Source of the DNA: Rufibacter hautae
GTDB taxonomy: Bacteria > Bacteroidota > Bacteroidia > Cytophagales > Hymenobacteraceae
Direction of reading: 5' to 3'
DNA length: 64,000 nt
NCBI RefSeq assembly: GCF_008271695.1
Contig: NZ_VKKY01000001.1
Location: 1,482,589-1,546,588, forward strand
Under the pieces are notes generated by a model. That model had not been told where the DNA came from. It saw nothing but the letters and a program-made list of their open reading frames with translations, and did not search any database. Shown piece by piece: positions 1-8,885 of the stretch (the stretch's first letter is position 1; each line of letters starts with the position of its first letter). Made by a program: the position numbers and the translations under genes.

Positions 1-524
1 TCTGACTTAGCAATCACCAGTAAGCCGGAGGTATCTTTATCGATTCGGTGCACCAGGCCGGGCCTGATCTCCCCGTTTCTGGAAGTGGGTAGGTTCTGCA
101 GGTAATACACCAAGCCGTTCACCAAGGTACCAGACCAATTATTATACGCGGGGTGCACCACCATGCCGGCAGGCTTGTTGATCATCATCAGTTCCTCATC
201 TTCATACACAATGTTGAGCGGGATATTCTCCGGCACTACATCCGTGTCTCGTGGAGGGTTGGCTAGGGTGACGGTAATCACATCCAAGGGCTTGACTTTG
301 TAGCTGGCCTTGGTGGGTTTTCCGTTCACGCGCACAGACTCCGCTTTGATGGCATCCTGCAGTTTGTTGCGGGTCACGTTGGGCAAGCGGTCCATCAGGA
401 ATTTGTCTACCCTTAGCAGCGCCTGGCCTTTGTCTATCTGTATGCGATGGTGCTCATATAACTCATCAGAATCGGCGGAGGCCAAGTCATCAATTTCGTC
501 TTCTGGGGCGTCAGGTAATTCCAT
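1..524 (-). CDS. rluD: RluA/RluD-family pseudouridine synthase (3' end off the window)
   Basis: Isomerises specific uridines in rRNA to pseudouridine. Translating from the ATG at 524 gives an acidic leader (about 25 residues), an S4 RNA-binding domain (around residues 35-85, with LLRVDKFL and VRVNGKP), and the start of the catalytic domain: INKPAGMVVHP, then HRIDKDTSGLLVIAK, which holds the catalytic Asp of the RluA family. About 174 codons are visible, so roughly half of a typical 330-350 residue protein lies beyond base 1. Family assignment is firm. The RluD rather than RluC or RluA label rests on the S4 domain and general resemblance. The ompH terminator lies 40 bases upstream of the start, so the gene has its own transcript or depends on read-through. 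Confidence 0.9.
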   Translation of the reverse strand, partial: MELPDAPEDEIDDLASADSDELYEHHRIQIDKGQALLRVDKFLMDRLPNVTRNKLQDAIKAESVRVNGKPTKASYKVKPLDVITVTLANPPRDTDVVPENIPLNIVYEDEELMMINKPAGMVVHPAYNNWSGTLVNGLVYYLQNLPTSRNGEIRPGLVHRIDKDTSGLLVIAKS

Positions 525-563
525 GCGTTTTAAGCCTGTTTTCTAAAATATAGCACAAAAATA

Positions 564-596
564 AAGAGCCGGTAACGAAAATCGTCACCGGCTCTT
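564..596 (-). terminator. Intrinsic terminator after the bamA-ompH genes
   Basis: AAGAGCCGGT pairs with ACCGGCTCTT around a short loop that has a further ACGA/TCGT pairing. Read on the minus strand the stem is followed by a T-rich tract. It lies 22 bases beyond the stop of the second ompH gene and fits as the end of the envelope-assembly transcript. Confidence 0.8.
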
Positions 597-617
597 GAGT
601 ATTAGAAGGGATTAACC

Positions 618-1229
618 TTATTTTTTCTTTTTAACAGGAGTTGAGTTAGTCACAGCTGGCTTAGGAGCAGTAGCACCTGGGGTTGCCGCAGAAGCTGCAG
701 GAGAACCTTTAGGAGCTGGCGTTACACCAAGATCTTTCAGTACCAGGTCAGTGAAGCTGTTTCCATCTTCTGGGCCATATAACAAAGCCTCGGCAGTAAA
801 GATGTGAGTATAACCGTTCTCTTTGGCCACTTTGTCAATTGCCTTCTGGATTTTGTTCATCACTGGCTCTAAAGCAGCTTGCTCTTTTTTCTGCAAAGAA
901 GCATCAGCATTGCGCTGGAACTCTTCAATAGAGGCCTGCAGAGTAGTCAACTCTTTTTCTCTGTCTGCTCTTACCACATCGGTCATAGTAGGGGCACCTT
1001 TTTTATAAACCTCTACTTTCTCTTGGTAAGACTTATACTTGTTCTGAAGTTCTTTCTCCAACTGGCTGCTGTGGGCTTTCAGATCAGACTCAATCTGGCG
1101 GCTTTCAGGCAACTGGCTGATGATGTAGTTAGCATTGGTATAGCCAATTTTAACTGTTCCTGTCTGTGCAAAGGAAGCCACACTTACCAATAGAAAAGCG
1201 GCTACTAACAGAGATTTCAATTTGTTCAT
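618..1229 (-). CDS. OmpH/Skp-family periplasmic chaperone (downstream copy)
   Basis: Skp/OmpH proteins hold unfolded outer-membrane proteins in the periplasm and deliver them to the BAM complex. This 203-residue protein has a signal peptide ending at SFAQ (about residue 22), the family opening KIGYTNANYIISQLPE, a long charged helical region (about 40-120) that would form the Skp tentacles, and the C-terminal core with EALLYG. A Pro/Ala/Thr-rich tail ends in TPVKKKK. It is last in the row uppS-bamA-ompH-ompH, 19 bases after its paralogue. The similar lysine tail on both paralogues is unusual. Family assignment is firm, client specificity unknown. Confidence 0.9.
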   Translation of the reverse strand: MNKLKSLLVAAFLLVSVASFAQTGTVKIGYTNANYIISQLPESRQIESDLKAHSSQLEKELQNKYKSYQEKVEVYKKGAPTMTDVVRADREKELTTLQASIEEFQRNADASLQKKEQAALEPVMNKIQKAIDKVAKENGYTHIFTAEALLYGPEDGNSFTDLVLKDLGVTPAPKGSPAASAATPGATAPKPAVTNSTPVKKKK

Positions 1230-1248
1230 TGTAAGTTACTTAGTTTGT

Positions 1249-1932
1249 TTAATTGTTTTTCTTTTTAACCGGGGTTGTTTTGCGGGTAGGTGCCGCTCTC
1301 TTGTTTGTTGGATTCTCCGAGGTTTCAGTAGCTGCAGGCAATGGAGGCACATCGGCCGGATCATCTTTCAAAGCATCTGCTGGGCGGGCACCGGCGGTAT
1401 TCTGTTCTTTAGATGCCAAACCTAGTTCCTCCAACACAAACTCTGTGTAATCATGCCGAGGGTCTGTGTACAGCATCACCACATCGCCAGATTTGTCAAA
1501 CATGAAGTTGAGGCCACGTTGCCTCACAATTTTCTCCACGGCTTCAAACAACTGGTCCTGCGCTGGTTTAATCAGTTCTTGGCGTCTTTTGAACAAAGAG
1601 CCCTCAAAGCCGAACATCTTCCGTTGAAATTCCCGCAGTTCTGTTTCCTTGCGGTTTAGCTCTTCCTGCCGCTTCACTTTCATGTCGGGCGTTAACAGAA
1701 TCTCCTCAGCTTGATAACTCTTTTGGAGCTTTTCAAGTTCCGCCCGCATGCCCTCTATTTCCTTTTGCCAAGACTGAGAGAGTTTTTCTACCTCAGCCTG
1801 TGCGTTGGCATAAGCGGGCATTTTCTGCAAGATAAAACCAGAATCAATATAGCCAAAGCGCTGTGCATTTACCTCCTTCCCGAAGAGAAGAAACAAACCC
1901 AATACCAAAAAGCACTTTAACTTCTTCATCAC
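1249..1932 (-). CDS. OmpH/Skp-family periplasmic chaperone (upstream copy)
   Basis: A 227-residue Skp-type chaperone directly after bamA (26-base gap). It has a signal peptide ending near residue 24 (VNAQ), the family start RFGYIDSGFILQKMP, a coiled-coil region (about 45-125, rich in Glu, Lys and Gln), and the FMFDKSGDVVMLYTDP core. The tail (about 180-227) is low-complexity and ends TPVKKKNN, like the tail of the neighbouring paralogue. Tandem ompH genes behind bamA are usual in Bacteroidota. The two copies differ strongly in the helical part, suggesting an old duplication. Confidence 0.9.
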   Translation of the reverse strand: MMKKLKCFLVLGLFLLFGKEVNAQRFGYIDSGFILQKMPAYANAQAEVEKLSQSWQKEIEGMRAELEKLQKSYQAEEILLTPDMKVKRQEELNRKETELREFQRKMFGFEGSLFKRRQELIKPAQDQLFEAVEKIVRQRGLNFMFDKSGDVVMLYTDPRHDYTEFVLEELGLASKEQNTAGARPADALKDDPADVPPLPAATETSENPTNKRAAPTRKTTPVKKKNN

Positions 1933-1958
1933 TTCTACCTTAACAAATTCTGTTCCAA

Positions 1959-4535
1959 TTATCTAATTTGCTGACCAATGATGAAGTGGAACTGACCTCC
2001 GTTAGCACCTGGACGCCCTGGTACCGTGTCAAGTCCCCATCCGTAGTCAAAGCCCAGCAAACCAAAGGCGGCCATGAACACCCTGGCTCCTACCCCCACA
2101 GAACGATACAGTTTGAAAGGATCGTATTCACGGTAAGTACCAAAGTTATTACCCGCTTCGGCAAAACCAAGGACAAACACGGTAGCCGCAGGGTTCAAAG
2201 AAACCGGGTAGCGCAATTCAGCCACGTATTTGTTGAAGGCGATACCACCGGCCGCGTTAGGCGTGATGCTCTCATCCTCGTAACCTCTCAAGCCAATGTA
2301 GTCTGTGGCCACGATGAACGAGCCACCCCCTAAACCAGAACCACCCAACTTGAAGCGCTCAAATGGCCCGATAACTCCTTTGGAACCGTAGGTCCCGATG
2401 AAACCAAAGTGAGCGCGTGTATTCAACACCAACTTACCATCACCGCTCAGTGAATGGAACCAAGACGCATCAAACATCCACTTGTGGAACTCAATCCACT
2501 GGAAGTTATTCACGCTGCCCTTAAACAAAGAGTAGGGTGGCGTAAACGTCACGTTCAGTCCAATAGAAGAACCAGAACGGGTATAAGTCGGGTTGTCAAT
2601 ACTTGAGCGGGCAAAAGACGTGATAAACGAAATGTTGTTCGCATCCGTGATCTGGTCTGCCTCGGCGTACCCCCTGAAGATGGTAGAACCGTTGCTCATA
2701 TTGTACCTGAAGTAAGAAATTGAATTACTTAAGGTAAAATAGTCATCTGGCCACCGCAATCTTCTCCCCAGGTTCACACTTGCCCCTGAAATATCAATGA
2801 AGGCTTCCTGTACCTGGCTAAACTCATCTTGTTGGTTATATCTTTGAATAGACTTGCTCAAACTTACGGTCAAAGAGTTTGGACGGCGTCCGCCTAACCA
2901 AGGCTCGGTGAAGGAAAGTGAGTAAGACTGGTAACGCTTACCATTGGCCTGGATGTTCAAAGCCAGACGCTGTCCGTCTCCGGATGGTACTGGTCTCCAC
3001 TGTTTCCAGTCTGTCGCTTTCCGCAAGGAGAAGTTGTTCAAGACCAAGCCTACGGTGCCTACCGCACCAAGGCCACCACCCCAACCACCAGACAAAGTAA
3101 TCTGGTCATTAGGTCGTTCCTCAACCGTGTACCGGATATCTACCGTTCCGTTCTCAGGGTTTGGAACTGGCTCCATCCCGATTTTTTCAGGGTCAAAGTA
3201 ACCTAAATTGGAAAGTTCACGCTGCGAACGGATCAAAGCCGATCTGCTGAAGTTCTGGCCTGGCAACGTGCGCAACTCCCGAAGAATCACGTGATCACTG
3301 GTTTTTGTATTACCGGTTACAGAAATGCTGTTGATTGTAGCTTGAGAACCTTCGCTCAACCGCATCTCAATGTCAATAGAATCACCTTCAACGGCAACTT
3401 CTACCGGTTCAATCTGGAAGAACAGGTAACCGTCATCCATGTATAAAGAGGTGATATCATTCCCGTTAGGGTTATAGTTCAGACGCTTATCCAGTTCTTC
3501 TCTGTTGTAGACATCGCCTTTGTTCAAGCCCAGTACCCTGGCCAGCATAGCATCGTCGTAAAGGTAGTTACCGCTCCAGCTAATGTTGCGGTAGTAGTAC
3601 CTACGGCCCTCATCCACTACAATCTTGATCCCGATGCGGTCATCACTTATCTTGTAGATAGAATCAGAAATGATGGCAGCATCACGGAAACCTTCTGAGT
3701 TATAGAAATCAAGCAGGAGTTTCTTATCTGCCTCGTACTCGGTTTTGTTGAATTTGGCACCGGTGAAAACCTTGTAGAACTTCTTCTCCTTGGTCTTCTT
3801 CAGCTTACGCTTTAATTGGGTTTCACTGAATACTTCATCACTATCGCTCCAAATTCCGGAGATGAAACCTCCAAACCCTTCTTTCCTACTCTCACCGGTA
3901 GCGGCATTAATTCTTTCAATATCCAGTTCCCCAATACGGACCTTCTCTCCTTTATCAACCTTTATCTCCAGCGCCACGCTATTAGCAATCACTGAATCTG
4001 GGGTTTGCCTGATGACAACTTGGGCATTCAGATACCCTTTATCCTGGAAGAATTTCTGTACTGTGGTACGGGTAGAGTTCAACAGTGCGTCTGTCACTAC
4101 CCTTCCTTTATTCAAGGATATTGATTTCTGCAGATCTTCAGCCTGTGACTTAGAAGCTCCAGAGAAATCAAAACGGGATAAGCGTGGGCGCTCAGTCAGG
4201 AAGAAATCAAGGAAAATATTGTCTCCCTCAATTTTGGTGGCACGCACATCTACCCCACCCAAGATCCCTTGGTCCCATAGTTTTTGAATGGCTCTGCTGA
4301 TTGCATCGCCTGGCACATCTATCTCATCCCCTATTCTTAACCCTGTAAGAGAAATCAACGTACTAGGATCAAGGAATTTGGCACCACTCACCGTGATACC
4401 GCCAATCTTGTATTTACGGGGATTTGCGTAATCAATGGTAGCGGCACTGGTGCTGCCAACCCCTAGTCTGATCTGCGCATTAGCAGTTACACCAGACATC
4501 ACTAAAAGGCATAACAGCCAAAAATACTTACTCAT
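1959..4535 (-). CDS. bamA: BamA outer-membrane protein assembly factor
   Basis: Central Omp85-family component of the BAM complex, inserting beta-barrel proteins into the outer membrane. The 858-residue product has a signal peptide (about 1-20), a row of POTRA domains (about 45-470, with typical YNREELDKRLNY and EGSQATINSISVTGN segments), then the 16-strand barrel. The GLRGYED segment near residue 745 corresponds to the conserved L6-loop (V/L)RGY motif. Its ATG shares one base with the uppS stop codon, so translation is probably coupled. Length and order (uppS-bamA-ompH-ompH) are typical of Bacteroidota. Confidence 0.95.
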   Translation of the reverse strand: MSKYFWLLCLLVMSGVTANAQIRLGVGSTSAATIDYANPRKYKIGGITVSGAKFLDPSTLISLTGLRIGDEIDVPGDAISRAIQKLWDQGILGGVDVRATKIEGDNIFLDFFLTERPRLSRFDFSGASKSQAEDLQKSISLNKGRVVTDALLNSTRTTVQKFFQDKGYLNAQVVIRQTPDSVIANSVALEIKVDKGEKVRIGELDIERINAATGESRKEGFGGFISGIWSDSDEVFSETQLKRKLKKTKEKKFYKVFTGAKFNKTEYEADKKLLLDFYNSEGFRDAAIISDSIYKISDDRIGIKIVVDEGRRYYYRNISWSGNYLYDDAMLARVLGLNKGDVYNREELDKRLNYNPNGNDITSLYMDDGYLFFQIEPVEVAVEGDSIDIEMRLSEGSQATINSISVTGNTKTSDHVILRELRTLPGQNFSRSALIRSQRELSNLGYFDPEKIGMEPVPNPENGTVDIRYTVEERPNDQITLSGGWGGGLGAVGTVGLVLNNFSLRKATDWKQWRPVPSGDGQRLALNIQANGKRYQSYSLSFTEPWLGGRRPNSLTVSLSKSIQRYNQQDEFSQVQEAFIDISGASVNLGRRLRWPDDYFTLSNSISYFRYNMSNGSTIFRGYAEADQITDANNISFITSFARSSIDNPTYTRSGSSIGLNVTFTPPYSLFKGSVNNFQWIEFHKWMFDASWFHSLSGDGKLVLNTRAHFGFIGTYGSKGVIGPFERFKLGGSGLGGGSFIVATDYIGLRGYEDESITPNAAGGIAFNKYVAELRYPVSLNPAATVFVLGFAEAGNNFGTYREYDPFKLYRSVGVGARVFMAAFGLLGFDYGWGLDTVPGRPGANGGQFHFIIGQQIR

Positions 4536-5287
4536 TAAGAATGTGCTTTTTGTAATTGTTCGCTTGTTTTGCCAAAACGACGTTCGCGTTGCTGGAAGGC
4601 AAGTATGGCTTCATAAAGATGCTCTTTCCTGAAATCTGGCCAGAGAAGATCTGTGATATACAATTCTGTGTAAGCCAGCTGCCAAAGCAAAAAGTTACTG
4701 ATTCTCTGCTCTCCACTGGTTCTGATTAGAAGCTCAGGGTCTGGCATGCCTGCCGTATTCAGATAATCTTGCACCATGCGCTCATTGATAGCCTCTGGTT
4801 CTAATTCTCCTGCTTTTACCAACGAAGCCATCTTTTGCATGGCATTCACCAACTCCCAGCGACCACTATAGCTCAAAGCCAAGACTAAGGTCATTCGGGT
4901 ATTTTGGCTGGTTATTTGGATCGCCTCTTCCAGTTGCTTGCGGCAGGCCTGGGGCAATGCCGCCAGATCTCCAATAGACTGCAGCCGGATATTGTTTTTG
5001 TTCAAGGTCTCGGTTTCCTTGCGGATGGTGCTCACCAACAATTGCATCAAGGCCTCTACTTCGTATTTAGGCCTTGACCAGTTCTCTGTAGAGAAAGCGT
5101 AGAGCGTTAAATAGTGAACCCCCAGTTCCGCCGCCGCCTCTACCGTTTCGCGCACGGCAGTAATGGCATTCTGATGGCCAAAAATTCTAAGGTTCCCCTT
5201 TTTCTTTGCCCATCTACCGTTTCCATCCATGATAACGGCAATATGTTGGGGCAAATTGCCTATGTCTATCTTTTCCTTCAGGCTCAT
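4535..5287 (-). CDS. uppS: Isoprenyl transferase (undecaprenyl diphosphate synthase)
   Basis: A cis-prenyltransferase adding isopentenyl units to farnesyl diphosphate to make undecaprenyl diphosphate, the lipid carrier for peptidoglycan and surface glycans. The 250 residues include HIAVIMDGNGRWAKKKG near the N-terminus, where Asp21 is the catalytic and Mg-binding residue, the FSTENWSRP segment, and the substrate-binding RTSGEQRISNFLLWQ segment near residue 190. Length is standard. It overlaps bamA by one base, coupling carrier-lipid supply to outer-membrane assembly genes. Confidence 0.95.
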   Translation of the reverse strand: MSLKEKIDIGNLPQHIAVIMDGNGRWAKKKGNLRIFGHQNAITAVRETVEAAAELGVHYLTLYAFSTENWSRPKYEVEALMQLLVSTIRKETETLNKNNIRLQSIGDLAALPQACRKQLEEAIQITSQNTRMTLVLALSYSGRWELVNAMQKMASLVKAGELEPEAINERMVQDYLNTAGMPDPELLIRTSGEQRISNFLLWQLAYTELYITDLLWPDFRKEHLYEAILAFQQRERRFGKTSEQLQKAHS

Positions 5288-5359
5288 TAAAAAGAAATTT
5301 CAATGCAATTTAGGAAAAGCTTATCACTTTTTACTTATTATCACCACCCTTAGCCTCTT

Positions 5360-6139
5360 TTACTTAACCGGGCAGTTGATCTTATAGAATGTGTAGGAGA
5401 CACTAACCCCATTGTAGAAATACAAGTCTCTGCTGTTAGGATTCATGACCTGCTCATTCTGATCAGTGAGATTATCAAAAGCATCGGTGAAGAGCACCCT
5501 CACGCCAGCTTCAAATCCAAGGTTCCAATGTTCAGAAAGGGCATACTTCACTCCCGCACCCACAGGAACAGCCAGTGCAAAGCCGGTTCTATACGATGCG
5601 TTTTTATCTGTTTCTGGAGGATAAATTAAGTTTATCTTTGATTCTGGAGCAGTAGTTTTATTATTATAGACTAACCCCGCAACGCTCACGGTGAAGTAAG
5701 GGGTCCATCTGATAGGCCGCCTGAAATCATAGTAATCCATGAAATTATAATCAATCCCTGCACTTAGTTCTAAAAGGCTGGTCTTAACCGTTGCTTGTCT
5801 ATACATAGATAGAGGTAATTCTTTGGCTAAGGCAGATGGATTACCTGTAGGCTCTTCGTCTTTTGCTTTCACCCGGCCAATTAGCAAACTTGCTTTCCAT
5901 GCTAGAGCATTGGAGATATCCTTCTTGTAGAAAACATTGAGCGCAGGTCGGTTATTTTTTAAGCGGTATCTTGGCGCTATATCACCTTTATAGACAATTC
6001 CACCAATCCCTATTCCTAACTCACTGGTTGTTCTAGGCTGCCCTGTCTGTTGCTGCGCTGCTGCAGGTAACACAAAAAAAACACTCCCTATTTGTACCAA
6101 GGTGCAAACAAGGAGTGTGCGTAATGTTCTTAAAATCAT
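5360..6139 (-). CDS. Outer-membrane beta-barrel protein, DUF6089-like
   Basis: A 259-residue secreted protein with a signal peptide (about 1-29, ending PAAAQ) and alternating aromatic/hydrophobic strands typical of small porin-like barrels (GIGIGGIVYKGDI; LGFEAGVRVLFTDAFDNL; final strand YFYNGVSVSYTFYK). It is 28 bases downstream of a longer relative with the same plan (NLGFEAG.RVLFTDA here, DLGFEITWRKTFTDY there), so the two are probably paralogues. The DUF6089 label is from memory of similar proteins in this genomic position. Function unknown; an envelope role is inferred from uppS and bamA just downstream. Confidence 0.75.
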   Translation of the reverse strand: MILRTLRTLLVCTLVQIGSVFFVLPAAAQQQTGQPRTTSELGIGIGGIVYKGDIAPRYRLKNNRPALNVFYKKDISNALAWKASLLIGRVKAKDEEPTGNPSALAKELPLSMYRQATVKTSLLELSAGIDYNFMDYYDFRRPIRWTPYFTVSVAGLVYNNKTTAPESKINLIYPPETDKNASYRTGFALAVPVGAGVKYALSEHWNLGFEAGVRVLFTDAFDNLTDQNEQVMNPNSRDLYFYNGVSVSYTFYKINCPVK

Positions 6140-6167
6140 TTACTCAAAATCAGAAGGTGTTTCCGTA

Positions 6168-7118
6168 TTAACGGAATTTCGGTCCTCTTCGTGTAGGTGT
6201 CAGGATATAATTCAAAGAAAATCCAGTAGTGATGTACCAGTCATCATCAGACACGTCACCTCTCTGATCACCTTTGGCACCATAACCTGCTATTCTTCTG
6301 TAACCATTCTCAGTGATGATCGGGTACTGGCTAGCTCTAGAGTTATCGGCACTTCTGTCAGACAGAATAGCGGCGGCAGTGCTCAACTGGCTCTTATCTG
6401 CATAAACGGTACTTACGTCATCCAGGTAGTCGGTAAAGGTTTTGCGCCAAGTAATTTCAAACCCAAGATCCCAGTATCTGGCAAGCTTGTATCTAACCCC
6501 TAAACCGAAAGGAATGGCAAATTGGATTTTCTTGTATGGATCTGGATAGCCTTCGCCATTGGCGTACTGTCCTTCAGTTCCCAAAGGCTGTAGTTCATAC
6601 CATCCAGCTGCCAGACGGGAATCAGTTCCGTCATAATAAGCTTTAGGGTTGTGATGGAACACAGCAACTCCTGCGAAGGCATAAGGCGTAAAGTCTGGGC
6701 GACGCATGAAGGTTCTGCGGTTCTCAAACAGATCTACAATACCTTGCACGCTTAATTCCTTGATATCATTTCTGAAGCTAAGGTTACGCTTGTATCTAGG
6801 TTCGTTCTCTGGTTCTGAGAAATCAGCACTTTTGCTATCATCACCGGTGATTCTACCCCAAGAAAGCGCAGCGCGACCATAGATTCTGGGAGTGAATTTA
6901 CGGGTAAAGTTCACTGAAATGCTTGGCCGGGTAGAACTAAGGCGTAAGCTGGTAAAATCAGACTCAGGAGTTACATCGCCAAAATAATTCATGGCGTTTA
7001 AGCTAACCCCTACACTATTGTAAAGATTTCTTCTACTAAAACGCTGAGCTTCCGCCTCCGGAAGAGCAGCCATAAAGAGAACAAATAAAATTAAAGAAGT
7101 AGAGAAAAATTTCTTCAT
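6168..7118 (-). CDS. Outer-membrane beta-barrel protein, DUF6089-like (longer paralogue)
   Basis: Uncharacterised beta-barrel protein. I prefer the ATG at 7118 (MKKFFSTS, 316 residues) over one nine codons earlier because a clean signal peptide ending AEAQ follows at once. The mature part opens with SVGVSLNAMNYFGDVTPES, continues with barrel-like strands (PSISVNFTRKF, ARYWDLGFEITWRKTF) and ends in an Arg-rich PTRRGPKFR. It begins the row running through the second barrel, uppS, bamA and two ompH genes, and a TAnnTTTG promoter element stands 81 bases upstream. Family assignment is moderate, biochemical role unknown. Confidence 0.75.
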   Translation of the reverse strand: MKKFFSTSLILFVLFMAALPEAEAQRFSRRNLYNSVGVSLNAMNYFGDVTPESDFTSLRLSSTRPSISVNFTRKFTPRIYGRAALSWGRITGDDSKSADFSEPENEPRYKRNLSFRNDIKELSVQGIVDLFENRRTFMRRPDFTPYAFAGVAVFHHNPKAYYDGTDSRLAAGWYELQPLGTEGQYANGEGYPDPYKKIQFAIPFGLGVRYKLARYWDLGFEITWRKTFTDYLDDVSTVYADKSQLSTAAAILSDRSADNSRASQYPIITENGYRRIAGYGAKGDQRGDVSDDDWYITTGFSLNYILTPTRRGPKFR

Positions 7119-7198
7119 GCCATCAACTGTTACTGATTTCATCAACTTATAACTGGTTTACTATTTAATTTGCAAAACAATGCCTGCTTCGCAACGAA

Positions 7199-7228
7199 CA
7201 AAATTATACCTTTTTTTTATACCTCAAA
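7199..7228 (-). promoter_or_regulatory. Promoter for the DUF6089-uppS-bamA-ompH row
   Basis: On the minus strand, TAATTTTG (7199-7206) matches the Bacteroidota -7 consensus TAnnTTTG, and TTTG at 7225-7228 lies 18 bases upstream as the -33 element. The flanks are very A/T-rich. Predicted start of transcription is near 7192, giving a leader of about 75 bases before the ATG at 7118. Confidence 0.55.
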
Positions 7229-7263
7229 CAGGTATATAGGATTTTTTTATATTTTAATTTTAT

Positions 7264-8142
7264 TTAACCATTCCTTTGATCAAGTCCCCAGTGCATCTTA
7301 GTTCTAAGGGTGGTCAAGAAATTGACTTGATTCAATTTCACGAGCCTTGCATTGAAGTCTTCCCGCCGCACCGCTAACTGGATGGAAGCGTCCACTGGTT
7401 TTGACCTGGAGTCCAAAGATACCAGATATCGGGTGCTTCTGCCTTCAATTTCAAAGGAAATCACACTTTTGTCCGAGACCACCAAGGGCCGTACGTTCAA
7501 GTTATGAGGGCATACGGGAGAGATTACAAAATTGTTTGTCTGCGGCATCATCACCGGACCGCCACAGGAAAGCGAATATCCGGTAGAACCAGTGGGAGTT
7601 GCCACTATCAAGCCGTCTGCCCAATAAGAATTTAAATATTCCCCGTCTATGTAGGTGTGCACGGCAATCATGGAAGACGTATCCCGCTTCAAGATTGAGA
7701 ATTCATTCAACCCAAAGTTTTTGCCGTCAAACACCTCCTGATCGCTGTCTAAATGAATGAGAGACCTATCTTCAAGGGTAAAGTGTCCTTTTAGCAAGGC
7801 ATCAAGAGCCATCTCTAACTGAGCATACGGGACCGAAGCCAGAAATCCTAGCCGTCCCATGTTGATGCCCATAATTGGAATTTGCAAAGCCCCAATGTAG
7901 GTAACCGCATCCAGCAAGGTCCCGTCGCCGCCCAAACTGAGCATGTAATTCACATCCTGCAGGCTGGTATCACGGGTAAAAACCTCAGCCTGACTGGGCA
8001 CGGGCGTAAAGGGCGCAAGAGATTCTACAAAATGATCTGCTACCGTTAACTCAATCCCCTGCTGCACCAAAATCTCCATTAGCCGGCGCACAAAAGGAAT
8101 AACTTCCTCTTTTACAGGCTTACCGACTATTGCTATTTTCAT
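7264..8142 (-). CDS. nadK: NAD kinase
   Basis: Phosphorylates NAD to NADP, the only route to NADP in most bacteria. The 292 residues contain the diagnostic GGDGT at 71-75, the NMGRLGFLA segment, the GLNEFSILKR segment with the conserved Asn-Glu pair, and the glycine-rich ATPTGSTGYSLSCGGP region that binds the nucleotide. Length is typical. It sits between the CBS-domain gene and the barrel genes, with its own promoter element (TATCTTTG at 8156-8163). Confidence 0.96.
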   Translation of the reverse strand: MKIAIVGKPVKEEVIPFVRRLMEILVQQGIELTVADHFVESLAPFTPVPSQAEVFTRDTSLQDVNYMLSLGGDGTLLDAVTYIGALQIPIMGINMGRLGFLASVPYAQLEMALDALLKGHFTLEDRSLIHLDSDQEVFDGKNFGLNEFSILKRDTSSMIAVHTYIDGEYLNSYWADGLIVATPTGSTGYSLSCGGPVMMPQTNNFVISPVCPHNLNVRPLVVSDKSVISFEIEGRSTRYLVSLDSRSKPVDASIQLAVRREDFNARLVKLNQVNFLTTLRTKMHWGLDQRNG

Positions 8143-8155
8143 GGTGTACTCAGAT

Positions 8156-8184
8156 CAAAGATATTGCAACACATTCAATATCAA
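8156..8184 (-). promoter_or_regulatory. Promoter for nadK
   Basis: Minus-strand TATCTTTG (8156-8163) is a perfect TAnnTTTG -7 element 13 bases before the nadK ATG. A TTG at 8182-8184 lies 18 bases upstream, slightly short of the usual 19-21. The predicted leader is only a few bases, so the mRNA is nearly leaderless. Confidence 0.55.
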
Positions 8185-8219
8185 GACAAATATATATTGT
8201 GTTTGCCGATATAGAAAAT

Positions 8220-8885
8220 TTAAATATTTAAATACCGCAAAAGCAAATCCAATCTATCTTGGTCTTGCGGTGCGCTGGAAGTGTCCTGGAACTGTGCGGT
8301 AATTTTATATCCAAACCGTTCTAAGGTTGCCACAATACGGGTTAAGTCCCCGGTATTTATCTTCAGTGTAAGCTTTATCCGGAAGATATCCGCCTCATCT
8401 GGTGAGACATTGGCACTCAGGATTTTGGCGTTGTTAGATTCCACCAGGCGGCTGATCTCACTCAAGGAGTAATCTCGTTCGGCCATGCAGAGCACCAGAA
8501 TACCGCCCTGCCCCTGGATGGCGGACATCTGCCCGAAGGCCGAAATGGTGTCGCTGACGGTAATCACCCCCAGATACTCCTGCAAATCATCCAGTACCGG
8601 CACCACCTGCACCTTGTTCTTAATGGCCAGTTCCATCACGTTATAAAAGTGTTGGTTCTGCTGCACATGCACGTGCTCAAAATCAAAAGGAATATTCTCT
8701 AAAACCGCATCTGGGTCCTTGGCCTCTAAAACGTTCTCTTCGGTGACCAGCCCCAGGTATTTCCGGTTCTTCACCACGGGCAGTTGGTTCAGCCGGAACT
8801 CATCCATCCAACGCACCGCTTTCTCGCCGGTGTCAGAGAGTTTGAGGGGCGGAACCATCTGGTTTATCAATTCTTCAGCTATCAT
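8220..8885 (-). CDS. CBS-domain pair protein with ACT-like C-terminus
   Basis: A 221-residue soluble protein, probably a small-molecule sensor. Residues 1-125 form two CBS motifs (MVPPLKLSDTGEKAVRWMDE; VMELAIKNKVQVVPVLDD; YLGVITVSDTISAF), which usually bind adenine nucleotides. Residues about 130-205 look like an ACT-type domain (ILVLCMAERDYSLSEISRLV, then RIKLTLKINTGDLTRIVATL). Its start overlaps the end of the upstream alpha/beta hydrolase gene by 11 bases, so the two are co-translated. Ligand and partner are unknown. Fold assignment is good, function open. Confidence 0.82.
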   Translation of the reverse strand: MIAEELINQMVPPLKLSDTGEKAVRWMDEFRLNQLPVVKNRKYLGLVTEENVLEAKDPDAVLENIPFDFEHVHVQQNQHFYNVMELAIKNKVQVVPVLDDLQEYLGVITVSDTISAFGQMSAIQGQGGILVLCMAERDYSLSEISRLVESNNAKILSANVSPDEADIFRIKLTLKINTGDLTRIVATLERFGYKITAQFQDTSSAPQDQDRLDLLLRYLNI

